A program made the translations under genes and the position numbers. From Corynebacterium yonathiae (GTDB lineage Bacteria; Actinomycetota; Actinomycetes; Mycobacteriales; Mycobacteriaceae), in NCBI RefSeq assembly GCF_022288805.1, contig NZ_JAKOPM010000001.1:124001-188000 (forward strand): a stretch of 64,000 nucleotides of DNA. The letters run 5' to 3'. Positions 10,229 to 18,188 of this stretch are shown here, one piece after another. The stretch's first letter is position 1; each line of letters begins with the position of its first letter. The notes under the pieces were generated by a model, which was given only the letters and a program-made list of their open reading frames with translations, ran no database searches and was not told the origin of the DNA.

Positions 10229-11059
10229 ATGCCTACGCCGATTGCCGTTGACCACCTTGTTGCAGGAGTCTTGGAAGACGTCGCTGCGCGGGAAGCCCGC
10301 GTGTCCTTCAAAGAGGTAAAGGCGCGCTCGCGTGACATGGAATCTCCCCGGGATGCGCGCGCGGCCCTGCTGCGCACGGGTTGTTCAGTTATCACCGAGC
10401 TCAAACGTGCCGTTCCCTACGGCGGCGAAATCGCCCACGTCGGCTCCGCGGAGCAGATGGCGGAATGGGCCCGCACTTTTGAGCACTGCGGCGTACATCT
10501 AATGGCGTGCCAGACTGATTTCCGCCGCTTCCACGGTTCTCTGGAGGATATGGCAGCCGCCCGCGCTGCAATTGATGTCCCGATGATGTCGCGAGATCTC
10601 ATCGTGGATCCCTACCAAATTCATGAGGCCCGGTGTTATGGGGCCGACGCCATTCCGCTACAAGTGGAGCTATTGGAACAGGCTCGCTTGGAGGCGCTAT
10701 TAGACCGCGTGGAATCACTCGGCATGACCGCCATTGCCGAGGTGCGCAACTGTGCCGAGGTCGACCGCGCAATTAAAGCTGGAAGTAGCGTCATCGCCAT
10801 TAATGCGTGGTCGTTGGCCTCGGATGCTATTAACCGTGAGGCGTTTAATGATATTGCCCCGGGCCTGCCCGAATCCATCCTGCGCATTGCGGTAGGTGGA
10901 GTAAACAACGCCCGCAATCTATTTCATTATGCCTCCCGCGGGGCCGATGCCGTGCTTGTAGGTGAATCAGTCATGGCAGCCCAAGACCCAACAGCGTTGG
11001 CTCGCTCGCTGGTGGCCGCCGGCCAGCACCCTGCATGCCCCGCGCGCAAAATAGATTAA
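10229..11059 (+). CDS. Indole-3-glycerol-phosphate synthase-like protein with diverged active site
   Basis: A 276-residue barrel clearly related to actinobacterial TrpC. DPYQIHEARCYGAD, ESLGMTAIAEV, GADAVLVGESV and the tail AAGQHPAC are near-mycobacterial. Of the catalytic residues known from S. solfataricus IGPS, Glu51 and Lys53 (ELK, here 57 and 59), Glu159 (Glu171) and Asn180 (Asn192) remain. The catalytic lysine of RKDF is Arg122 (SRDL), the Arg of NxRDL is Trp194 (NAWSL), and the Glu-Ser of ESG is Val-Gly (AVGGV, 222-223). Normal synthase activity is therefore doubtful. ATG 10229 is chosen because GGAGGGAGG lies just before it. The gene stays full-length and unbroken, so it is probably selected for something. 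Confidence 0.85.
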   Translation: MPTPIAVDHLVAGVLEDVAAREARVSFKEVKARSRDMESPRDARAALLRTGCSVITELKRAVPYGGEIAHVGSAEQMAEWARTFEHCGVHLMACQTDFRRFHGSLEDMAAARAAIDVPMMSRDLIVDPYQIHEARCYGADAIPLQVELLEQARLEALLDRVESLGMTAIAEVRNCAEVDRAIKAGSSVIAINAWSLASDAINREAFNDIAPGLPESILRIAVGGVNNARNLFHYASRGADAVLVGESVMAAQDPTALARSLVAAGQHPACPARKID

Positions 11060-11104
11060 TACCCCGACTAGCTGGCGGGGTGGGGGATAAGGCACACTGG
11101 CTAC

Positions 11105-12058
11105 GTGCACACAGAAATTCTTGCAAATATTCCGTCTCCGCCGCAGGGCGTGTGGCAGTTGGGCCCCATTCCCATTCGTGCCTATGCGTTGTGCATCATC
11201 GTGGGCATTATCGTCGGCCTGCGCATGACTTTGCGCCGTTATACCGCTCGCGGTGGTAATCCCGACACAGTATGGGACGCCGCCATCGTGGTTATCCCAG
11301 CCGGCATTATTGGCGGGCGGCTCTACCACGTCATCACCGATAATCAGAAGTACTTCTGCGATAGTTGCAATCCCGCAGATGCGCTGAAGATTACTAATGG
11401 CGGCCTTGGCATCTGGGGCGCTGTTGCTCTCGGAGCACTGGCTCTGTGGGTACTTTTCAAAGTGAAGAAGGTGCCACTCGGCCCCTTTGCTGATGCCGTG
11501 GCCCCAGGCCTCGTTCTTGCGCAGGCGATTGGCCGGCTAGGCAACTGGTTTAACCAAGAACTCTACGGGCGCCCGACCGACGTTCCCTGGGCTTTAGATA
11601 TTTATTACCGCGTCAATGACAATGGCGGCTATGCGCCGGTTTCCGGGCATTCCACGGGTGAGGTTATGACTTCGGTGCATCCGACCTTTCTCTACGAGCT
11701 GGTGTGGAACGTCCTTGTATGTCTATTCCTTTTGTGGGCTCATAGGGCATGGAAGTTGGGGCACGGGCGCGTCTTTGCTCTCTACGTCATGGGCTATACC
11801 CTGGGTCGGTTCTTTATCGAAGGCATGCGCTCCGATGAGGCGACCCATATCTTTGGGGTGCGCGTAAATATCATCGTCTCCCTGGTGATTTTTGTCATTG
11901 CTGTGGTTGTGTTCTTCTTACTTGATAGGCGCCGCGAGGGTCCTGAATCCCCCGAAGAGGTGGATCCAAAATATTGGGCGAAGCGCCGCGATAACGAAGA
12001 GCAGCGCGATGAGCGCGCGGTAGCTGGGGGACAGCAGCCTAGGTCTGAATTGAAGTAA
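11105..12058 (+). CDS. lgt: Prolipoprotein diacylglyceryl transferase
   Basis: Lgt attaches diacylglycerol to the lipobox cysteine of prelipoproteins in the cytoplasmic membrane. The protein has 317 residues and about seven membrane segments. The Lgt signature is clear: [22 protein letters not shown], preceded by GGLGIWGAV and [14 protein letters not shown], and later [20 protein letters not shown] charged tail of about 45 residues follows the last helix, as in other actinobacteria. GTG start at 11105. A hairpin CCCCG/CGGGG at 11062-11080 lies between the TrpC-like gene and lgt but lacks a T run. The gene is followed by a terminator. Confidence 0.95.
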   Translation: MHTEILANIPSPPQGVWQLGPIPIRAYALCIIVGIIVGLRMTLRRYTARGGNPDTVWDAAIVVIPAGIIGGRLYHVITDNQKYFCDSCNPADALKITNGGLGIWGAVALGALALWVLFKVKKVPLGPFADAVAPGLVLAQAIGRLGNWFNQELYGRPTDVPWALDIYYRVNDNGGYAPVSGHSTGEVMTSVHPTFLYELVWNVLVCLFLLWAHRAWKLGHGRVFALYVMGYTLGRFFIEGMRSDEATHIFGVRVNIIVSLVIFVIAVVVFFLLDRRREGPESPEEVDPKYWAKRRDNEEQRDERAVAGGQQPRSELK

Positions 12059-12072
12059 ACCCCGCCCTAGAG

Positions 12073-12113
12073 TGCCCGGTTGGTTTTAGTTTTATCGGGA
12101 ATCGGGCATTTTT
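12073..12113 (+). terminator. Probable terminator after lgt
   Basis: TGCCCG (12073-12078) pairs with CGGGCA (12103-12108), followed by five T residues. The 24-base loop is long, so the strength is uncertain. It lies between the lgt stop and the pyk leader. Confidence 0.55.
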
Positions 12114-12150
12114 GCATGCCCGTTCGGAAAATGGATTCGAAAAGTTGTGG

Positions 12151-12180
12151 CCCCAATCCCTTCGAAGGAGTAGGTTGGGG
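12151..12180 (+). promoter_or_regulatory. Hairpin in the pyk leader
   Basis: CCCCAA at 12151-12156 pairs with TTGGGG at 12175-12180, with a further short CT-TTCGA-AG element in the loop. It lies 33 bases before the pyk ATG and after the lgt terminator, so it is probably in the 5' untranslated region. No T run follows, so it is not an ordinary terminator. A regulatory role is possible but unproven. Confidence 0.35.
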
Positions 12181-12213
12181 AGTGTTCAGTTTCCCCGACG
12201 GAATAGGCCAATA

Positions 12214-13632
12214 ATGCTGGATAGAAGAACTAAGATTGTTTGTACTCTCGGCCCTGCCGTTGCTAGCGAGGATGGCATCCTGCGCCTCGTCCAAGACGGC
12301 ATGGACGTTGCTCGTCTGAATATGTCTCACGGCGAGCACGCGGACCATGAGGCGAATTACAACTGGGTGCGTGAAGCCACCGATAAGACTGGCCGCGCCG
12401 TAGGAATTTTGGCGGATCTCCAGGGCCCGAAGATTCGCCTTGGTCGCTTTATTAACGGCGAGGAGCAGTGGGACAACGGCGAGATCGTTCGTATCACCGT
12501 GGATGATATTGAAGGCACCCACGATCGTGTTTCTACCACCTATAAGGGCCTGGCCAAGGACGCCAAGCCGGGGGACCGCCTGCTGATTGACGACGGCAAG
12601 GTCGCCGTCGTATGTAAGGAAGTCGACGGCAACGACGTCGTCTGCGAGGTTACCGAGGGCGGCCCAGTTTCCAATAACAAGGGCGTTTCCCTTCCTGGCA
12701 TGGATATCTCCGTGCCGGCTTTATCGGAAAAGGATATCGCCGACCTGCGCTTTGCTCTGAAGCTTGGCGTAGACCTTGTCGCGCTTTCCTTCGTTCGCTC
12801 CCCAGCTGACGTGGATAAGGTCCACGAGATTATGGATGAAGAAGGTCGCCGCGTTCCGGTTATTGCGAAGCTGGAAAAGCCGGAGGCGGTCGATGCCCTC
12901 GAGTCTATCGTGCTGGCCTTCGACGCCATCATGATTGCTCGTGGTGACCTTGGTGTTGAGGTGCCGCTTGAGCGCGTGCCGCTATTCCAGAAGCGTGCTA
13001 TCCAGATCGCTCGCGAAAACGCTAAGCCGGTTATCGTGGCGACCCAGATGCTGGATTCCATGATTTCCAACCTGCGCCCGACCCGTGCAGAGGCCTCCGA
13101 TGTGGCCAATGCCGTCCTGGACGGCGCCGATGCAGTCATGCTCTCTGGTGAGACTTCCGTAGGCATTGACCCGCAGAACGTTGTGCGCACCATGTCCAAG
13201 ATTGTGGCTAATGCTGAAGATGGTGGCAAAGTTCCGCCGCTGACTCACGTTCCGCGCACCAAGCGCGGCGTGGTGTCCTACTCCGCTCGCGATATTGCCG
13301 AGCGCCTTAATGCTAAGGCTATCGTGGCCTTCACCACCTCCGGTGATACCGCAAAGCGTGTAGCTCGTCTGCACTCCCATCTGCCGCTGTTGGCATTTAC
13401 TCCGGACCCGGCAGTTCGTTCCCAGCTGGCTTTGACCTGGGGTGCTGAGACCTTCTTGAGTCCGCATGTTAAATCCACCGATGACATGATGGAAGCCATC
13501 GATGATGCATTGCTGGAGATGGACAGGTATGAGGAAGGTGACATGATTGTCGTCATTGCTGGTACTCCTCCAGGAATTGCTGGCAACACCAACATGATTC
13601 AGTGTCACTTGTTGGGTGAAACCAAGAAGTAG
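12214..13632 (+). CDS. pyk: Pyruvate kinase
   Basis: A 472-residue enzyme converting phosphoenolpyruvate and ADP to pyruvate and ATP. It starts with MLDRRTKIVCTLGP, the usual N terminus, so the 34 upstream codons of the open frame are excluded. Motifs are NMSHG, the active-site segment VPVIAKLEKPEAVD (catalytic Lys) followed by DAIMIARGDLGVEVP, and the K+/Mg2+-binding MLSGETSVG. The C-terminal allosteric domain begins near residue 345. Bases are evenly codon-biased, with clear use of preferred codons as expected for a highly expressed gene. It ends at a strong terminator. Confidence 0.97.
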   Translation: MLDRRTKIVCTLGPAVASEDGILRLVQDGMDVARLNMSHGEHADHEANYNWVREATDKTGRAVGILADLQGPKIRLGRFINGEEQWDNGEIVRITVDDIEGTHDRVSTTYKGLAKDAKPGDRLLIDDGKVAVVCKEVDGNDVVCEVTEGGPVSNNKGVSLPGMDISVPALSEKDIADLRFALKLGVDLVALSFVRSPADVDKVHEIMDEEGRRVPVIAKLEKPEAVDALESIVLAFDAIMIARGDLGVEVPLERVPLFQKRAIQIARENAKPVIVATQMLDSMISNLRPTRAEASDVANAVLDGADAVMLSGETSVGIDPQNVVRTMSKIVANAEDGGKVPPLTHVPRTKRGVVSYSARDIAERLNAKAIVAFTTSGDTAKRVARLHSHLPLLAFTPDPAVRSQLALTWGAETFLSPHVKSTDDMMEAIDDALLEMDRYEEGDMIVVIAGTPPGIAGNTNMIQCHLLGETKK

Positions 13633-13644
13633 ATTTTTGGCACG

Positions 13645-13693
13645 AGCGCCGCGACCCACCCTTTAATACGTTCCACGGGTCGCGGCGCTTTTC
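13645..13693 (+). terminator. Rho-independent terminator after pyk
   Basis: A perfect 13-base inverted repeat (13645-13657 and 13677-13689, G+C-rich) flanks a 19-base loop and ends in a T-rich run. It starts 12 bases after the pyk stop. It also marks the border between normal chromosomal sequence and the foreign-looking segment that follows. Confidence 0.9.
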
Positions 13694-13925
13694 TATATAC
13701 ATTTATACAAATGTAGATTTATATTTACCTCGAGTACACTCAGCGGTTGCTTTCCTGACATGCGGCTGCAGTACTTTTTGGTTGTTCATGTTTCAGCTTC
13801 TCTACACATTCAAAGGACAACTGCACAATGACCTAAATCAGGCCGACTTGGCTTCAGTGGCTGCGCTTACCTCCATCCATTTTCATTTAATTGTCAATAA
13901 GCGTCGACGGAGATAGGCTGAGTGC
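13694..13925. other. AT-rich intergenic segment ahead of the CDF transporter
   Basis: About 230 bases with visibly lower G+C than both neighbours. It holds a perfect 7-base inverted repeat, TACATTT-ATAC-AAATGTA, at 13698-13715, which could be an operator. It also holds a 42-codon frame at 13788-13916 (starts MFQLLYTFKG, ends NKRRRR) that resembles nothing I know and lacks a clear ribosome site. GGAGAT at about 13909-13914 can serve the downstream transporter. No regulator gene is present. Confidence 0.5.
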
Positions 13926-14816
13926 ATGGCACACGAGCACCACGACCACGATCACTCCAGCACGCCGCTGCGCGCACTCTTGATTGCGCTAGGCATTACC
14001 GGCACCGTCTTCTTCGCGGAGCTGATCGGCGGCTGGTTGGCGGGTTCGATGGCGCTGATGGCGGATGCGATGCACATGCTTTCCGACGCTGCGGGGTTGA
14101 TCATCGCGGTGTTAGCGGTGTTGGTTGGGCGCCGACAAGCATCGGCTCAGGCCACGTACGGCTACCGACGAGTGGAGGTGCTTGCTGCACTGGCGAACGC
14201 AGTGATGGTGCTGGCGATCTCGGTGTGGATTGTCGTCGAGGCGGTGCGCCGCCTGCAGAGCCCGGCCGAAGTGCAGGGAAAAACGATGCTGATCATCGCG
14301 GTGATCGGCCTGGTGGCGAATGCGCTATCGGCGTGGGTTCTGCACCGGCACCGCAAATCCTCGATCAACGTGGAGGGCGCGTTCTTGCACGTGTTAGTGG
14401 ATATGCTCGGCTCGGTCGCAGTAATCGTGGCCGGCATCGTGGTACTGACCACGGGGTTTGTGGCGGCGGACGTGATCGCCTCCCTAGCGATCGCGGCGAT
14501 GGTGCTGCCGCGCGCCTGGCAGCTCATGCGGCTTTCGGCGAGCGTGCTGCTCGAGCAAGTCCCGGCGGACTTCGACGCCAGTGCGATCGAGCCCGCGCTG
14601 CGGCAGGTCGAGGGCGTTGCTGACATCCACGACCTGCACCTGTGGAGCCTGGACGGCGTGAACGTGCTCACGACCGTGCATATCGTGCGCGACGGCACCG
14701 TCGGCACCGGCCCGCTGTTGGATGCCGCCCAGCAGGCCCTGCGCGAACACGGTATCGAGCACTCCACCATCCAGATTGAGCACCCAGAGCACGAATCCCA
14801 CGAGACGGTGTGCTGA
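13926..14816 (+). CDS. Cation diffusion facilitator (Zn2+/Co2+/Cd2+ efflux, CzcD-like)
   Basis: A 296-residue CDF transporter expected to exchange divalent metal for protons. The N terminus is His/Asp-rich (HEHHDHDHS). Six membrane segments follow. The metal site of helix II is ALMADAMHMLSDAAG (HxxxD), and that of helix V is FLHVLVDMLGS (HxxxD), the His/Asp arrangement typical of zinc transporters. A cytoplasmic domain of about 90 residues includes VEGVADIHDLHLWSLDGV and ends in EHPEHESHETVC. G+C is clearly higher than in the flanking genes and the leader is AT-rich. It ends only about ten bases from an insertion-sequence remnant. These points suggest horizontal acquisition with a mobile element. 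Confidence 0.92.
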   Translation: MAHEHHDHDHSSTPLRALLIALGITGTVFFAELIGGWLAGSMALMADAMHMLSDAAGLIIAVLAVLVGRRQASAQATYGYRRVEVLAALANAVMVLAISVWIVVEAVRRLQSPAEVQGKTMLIIAVIGLVANALSAWVLHRHRKSSINVEGAFLHVLVDMLGSVAVIVAGIVVLTTGFVAADVIASLAIAAMVLPRAWQLMRLSASVLLEQVPADFDASAIEPALRQVEGVADIHDLHLWSLDGVNVLTTVHIVRDGTVGTGPLLDAAQQALREHGIEHSTIQIEHPEHESHETVC

Positions 14817-14824
14817 TTCCCTTC

Positions 14825-15580
14825 TAACCTGACTTAGGCCAATTTTGTGCGGAAGTTCGCGGCCGGTGATTACTTGGATGGTGGCAGTGAGGTCGGGCGG
14901 GAATGGTACGGCGGCGTGAATGGTTTCGCCGCCAACGACGAGTTGAAAGCTGCGGTATTTCTTGAGTGTTCTCACGAGGCGTTTGATGAAGTGACCACTG
15001 CGGGTCTCCATCAGGTGGGTCACGGCTAGTGCTGCCATCACAATATTGAGATGTGCTGTGATCGAGTTTTGTTTCCTCGCATAGATTGGGCGTGCTTTCA
15101 GGTCTGATTTCGACATCCGATACGACATTTTCAATGTGGAATAGCCTGCGGTAATGCCCGATAACCTCCTGGGCGGGAAGAGCGGTCAGATCGGTTTCAT
15201 AGCCTTTAATTCCGGCTAGGGCTCGGTGTTTGGCAGCAAAAGCGTAGTTGACCTTCTTGTTCGGGGTGGAAAGATCGAAATAGCGGTTGCGCTTAATGGC
15301 GATTTCGCCGTCAACAGCACGTTTGGCTTTTGCGACTTGCTCTTTGATTCCGCGCAGGCCGCGTCTGGCCCGATCATAGGAGTACTGGAAGTGGGTCACC
15401 GTATTCGGGGTTGTGTGTTTGCGCGCATCGCTTGCCGAGGCTTGTGTCCAGATCTGGCCGTGGGCGTAGGCTTCACCAGGGATTTCCCGCCGCCAGGTTT
15501 CAATCACCTCAGGCACGGTGGGGTTTCACCGACAAAATGTACTGCAGACCTGCATCTATCAATGCTTGCTTGTTCGGAGG
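14825..15580 (-). pseudogene. Remnant of an IS1634-type transposase, frameshifted and truncated
   Basis: Read on the minus strand, this is the C-terminal part of a DDE transposase in three frames. First comes a piece encoding LIDAGLQYILSV near 15535-15570. After a shift near 15525, a frame covers VPEVIETWRREIPGE through FDLSTPNKKVNYAFAAKHR and HYRRLFHIE. A second shift by one extra base near 15125-15130 leads to YRMSKSDLKARPIYARK and AHLNIVMAALAVTHLMETRSG. The IE...RMSK.DL.ARPI motif is typical of the IS1634 family. The N-terminal half is gone, cut off where the IS256 element begins. At the other end the frame runs on toward the CDF gene without its own stop. It is not functional. Confidence 0.8.
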
Positions 15581-15604
15581 GTGTCAAGTTGTTTGTGTGT
15601 GGGG
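15581..15604. repeat. Left terminal inverted repeat of the IS256-family element
   Basis: It begins GTGTC and shares the core GTTTGTGTGTGGG with the other end. It lies 7 bases beyond the transposase stop codon side of the element. Confidence 0.75.
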
Positions 15605-15610
15605 CTAGGT

Positions 15611-16954
15611 TTATAGGTATTTGTCGAAGCTGTCGGGGTAGGCCACGGCCATTTGGTTAATGGCTTGTTTCCAGCCGGAAACTCGGGTCCCTTCCATGAG
15701 TCTGCCGGTTGTCGCTGAGACTCGTTTGCCCTGCTTCGCTCTCTTGGCAGCTCGTCTGTCTTCGATATTGCAGATCATCAACCATAGCGTCTTGAGCGCT
15801 GATTCATTGTTAGTGAACTGCACCCTGTTGTGGGTAGCTTTCCGCAGTTCATTGTTGAATGATTCAATCGAATTCTTCGTGTAAATGACCTTGCTGGCTG
15901 CTGGTGGGAACTGCAGAAACGGGACAAACCGCTCCCAGGCATCCCGCCAGACCTTGACTGAGCGGGGATACTTTTCTGCCAATTCAGAGGCTTCAAATTC
16001 GTCTAAGGCAGCCTTAGCTGTGGACTCGTCCGTGGCGGTGTAAATCTTTTTCAACGCGGCCGATACGCCCCGGCGATCCCTGTAGGCTACCCATCGGTTA
16101 GCGGCACGAATCAGGTGCACGATACAGGTTTGCACCATAGAGTTCGGCCAGGTTGCCTTTACTTCTTCCGGCAAGCCTTTGAACCCGTTATAGCAAACGA
16201 TAAAGACGTCTTTAACCCCACGGTTAGAAAGATTGGCGCATACTTGCGCCCAGGATGAAGCGTTTTCTTCTTTGGCAATCCACGATTCCAAAAAGTGCTT
16301 GATACCGTCGAGAGCCACGCCGATTGCCATGTACGCGGACTTATTGACCACTAGGCCGCCATCGCGGATTTTAATGCGCAGCGCGTCCAGGAAAATGACC
16401 GGGTAGAACTCATCTCACTGGCGGTTTTGCCAGACCATGGCCTCATCGAGGACGGCATCGGTGACTGCGGAAATCGTCTCATGGGAAATATCAACACGCA
16501 TCGCCGTTGCCATATGGTGCTGGATGTCCCTAATTGTCATCCCACCGGCGTACAAGCTAACGGTCATGTCATCGACATCGGTCAATCTCCTCGAGCCTTT
16601 AGGGACCATAGTCAGCAAGAATGTGCCAGCCCTATCCCTCGGCACATCAACGGTAACTGGCCCGTAGTTAGAATCCACGGTCTTTGGATACGTTCCGTTG
16701 CGGTGATTGTCTGTTCTAGCTGCAGCTTTAGCGCTCCTGTCGCCAGACTCGTAGCCCAGGTGGGCATCCATTTCAGCGTTGAGTCCCCTGGTAATCGAGG
16801 CTTGCAACATGCCGCGAACCAGGTCGTTGGCATCCGTTGTAGACGTGCCTAGGTCATCAATCAGCTTCGCGATTTCAGGGTTAGCAAGAAGCTTCTTTTC
16901 AATCGCATCAATCTTGGCCTTATCAGCCGGATCTCGTCTCGCCACAGTAGTCAT
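15611..16954 (-). pseudogene. IS256-family transposase with in-frame stop and mutated catalytic site
   Basis: A single frame that would encode about 447 residues, from MTTVARRDPADKAKID to AYPDSFDKYL. It is split by TGA at 16415-16417, between AMVWQNRQ and DEFYPVIFLDALR. The family motifs are easy to follow: RDIQHHMATAMRVDISHETIS before the stop, and WPNSMVQTCIVHLIRAANRW and IYTKNSIESFNNELRKATHN after it. In addition, the second acidic residue of the DDE triad, normally Asp in the CDGLKG-type motif, is Asn (CYNGFKG, codon at 16187-16189). Either defect alone should abolish transposition. GGAGATGG precedes the ATG at 16954. Confidence 0.9.
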
Positions 16955-16983
16955 TCTGGTCCATCTCCTCATGCAGGTTAGGT

Positions 16984-17007
16984 ACCCACACACAAACCAT
17001 CAGACAC
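16984..17007. repeat. Right terminal inverted repeat of the IS256-family element
   Basis: It ends in GACAC on the plus strand and is the inverted counterpart of 15581-15604, with mismatches in the stretch after GTGTC. Phosphatase pseudogene sequence begins directly after it. Confidence 0.75.
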
Positions 17008-18115
17008 TCTCTATTCCGAAGCCACTCCGGCGGCGTGGGCCGCGCACAACAAGGACCGCGATAAGCTGCAGGACATTAGCCGTGAGATGCTCGGCAGCGC
17101 CCTCGACTTGGTCATGGCCGCTGGCCACCCGTTCTACGATAATGACCACCAGAAGGTCGATACTTCCGACTATAGCTTCATGTACGAGGACGACTACGCC
17201 AAGCTTTCCGGAGGCGAGACCGACTGGAATTACTTCGAGTCCAACGATGACTTCAAGAAGATGGCGCAAGGTGACGTCAAGCCGTAGCAGAAGTATTGGG
17301 GTATCGCGCAGGTAGGTTCCACGTTGCAGAACTCCCGCTCGAGCGAGGCAAAGGCTCCATACTCGGACGAGCTTAACGACGTCGTCGATCTCCCCACCAT
17401 GACGACTGGCGCCCTCAATGCGCTGGGACAGGACGAGGATGGCTTTTCCATCATGATTGAGGGCGGTGCCATCGACTGGGCCGGCCACGGAAATAACCCA
17501 GTGCGCGATATCGAGGAGACTCAGGACTTTAATAAGTCGGTTGATGCTGCCATCAAGTAGGTAGAGGAGAACTCCTCGTGGGAGGACACTTTGCTCGTCG
17601 TGACCGCGGATCACGAAACCGGTTATCTATCCGGTGCGAATGAGGCAGCGACGGACGACAACCCTGATGCGGAAGACCGCTTTAACGCCATGGAAGGCGA
17701 AAAGGGCAAGGTCGCTCGGCACGGTTGGTACTCCGGGCAGCACACCAACCAATTGGTGCCATTCTTCTTCAAGGGTGCAGGCTCTGAGGACATCATGGCT
17801 AATACCTCCGGTACGGATTCGGTGCGCGGCGATTTCATCGATAACACCTTGGTGGCCAACTTGGTCTTTGATGAGTGGTGGAATGGTGACGCCGGCTCTG
17901 CCGACGAGCCAGAGCAGCCGGGAAGTACTACTAATCCGGCGGATGATGCAGGAAAGAAGGGCAGCAGCAAGGGCTTTGCCGCAGGTCTAGCTACAGGCCT
18001 AGGAATCTTGGGCGCTGTCGTTGGCGGACTCGGTTTCCTAGCCACGCAGATGGGTGTGCTCAATATTGACCTAAAGCCCATCTATGAGCAGCTAAAGCGC
18101 GTCGGCCTGCGCTAA
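17008..18115 (+). pseudogene. Alkaline phosphatase remnant, 5' truncated, two in-frame amber stops
   Basis: One frame is readable from the IS256 border to TAA at 18113-18115. It begins LYSEATPAAWAAHNKD, continues through FSIMIEGGAIDWAGHGNNP and VVTADHETGYLSGANEA (metal-binding Asp-His), GWYSGQHTNQLVPFF (metal-binding His), and ends with a Gly/Ala-rich transmembrane segment (GFAAGLATGLGILGAVVGGLGF) and a basic tail. This is the C-terminal part of a membrane-anchored PhoA-type phosphatase. The N-terminal part with the catalytic Ser is absent, replaced by the insertion element. TAG codons interrupt the frame at 17285-17287 (VKP*QKYWG) and 17558-17560 (AAIK*VEEN). No frameshift is seen, so decay looks recent. 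Confidence 0.88.
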
Positions 18116-18144
18116 ACAAACGGAAGTAGGCCTAACGCCACGTT

Positions 18145-18187
18145 AAAGTCCTGCCCTCAGCTGCAGAAGCGGAGGGGCAGGACTTTT
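18145..18187. terminator. Bidirectional terminator between phosphatase remnant and glgP
   Basis: AAAGTCCTGCCC (18145-18156) pairs fully with GGGCAGGACTTT (18175-18186). A-rich and T-rich ends fit termination in both directions. It lies between the convergent ends of the phosphatase remnant and glgP. Confidence 0.85.
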
Positions 18188-18188
18188 C

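Larger units (their letters stand above)
15581..17007 (-). mobile_element. IS256-family insertion sequence, inactive
   Basis: The element is about 1.43 kb with imperfect terminal inverted repeats. The left end at 15581-15604 starts GTGTCAAGTTGTTTGTGTGTG. The right end at 16984-17007, read on the other strand, starts GTGTCTGATGGTTTGTGTGTG, so the two agree at most positions. The only gene is a transposase on the minus strand, interrupted by a stop. The 8 bases outside the left end (TTCGGAGG) and right end (TCTATTCC) do not match, so the expected target duplication is absent. The left flank is an IS1634-type remnant and the right flank a truncated phosphatase gene. This suggests deletion or recombination at the element after insertion. 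Confidence 0.88.

Noticed and set aside
13788..13916. A 42-codon frame in the AT-rich region before the CDF gene
   Set aside because: No ribosome site, no recognisable domain, and in a low-G+C region where open frames are not informative. Listed only as content of that region.
15125..15130. Frameshift in the IS1634-type transposase as a programmed -1/+1 shift
   Set aside because: A second shift lies near 15525, the N-terminal half is missing and no slippery heptamer with a stem is apparent. IS1634 transposases are normally single-frame.
17285..17560. In-frame TAG codons in the phosphatase gene as evidence of programmed readthrough or a recoded amber codon
   Set aside because: The gene has also lost its 5' end to an insertion element. 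Two stops in a truncated gene are best explained by decay, and no other gene in the window shows internal TAG.
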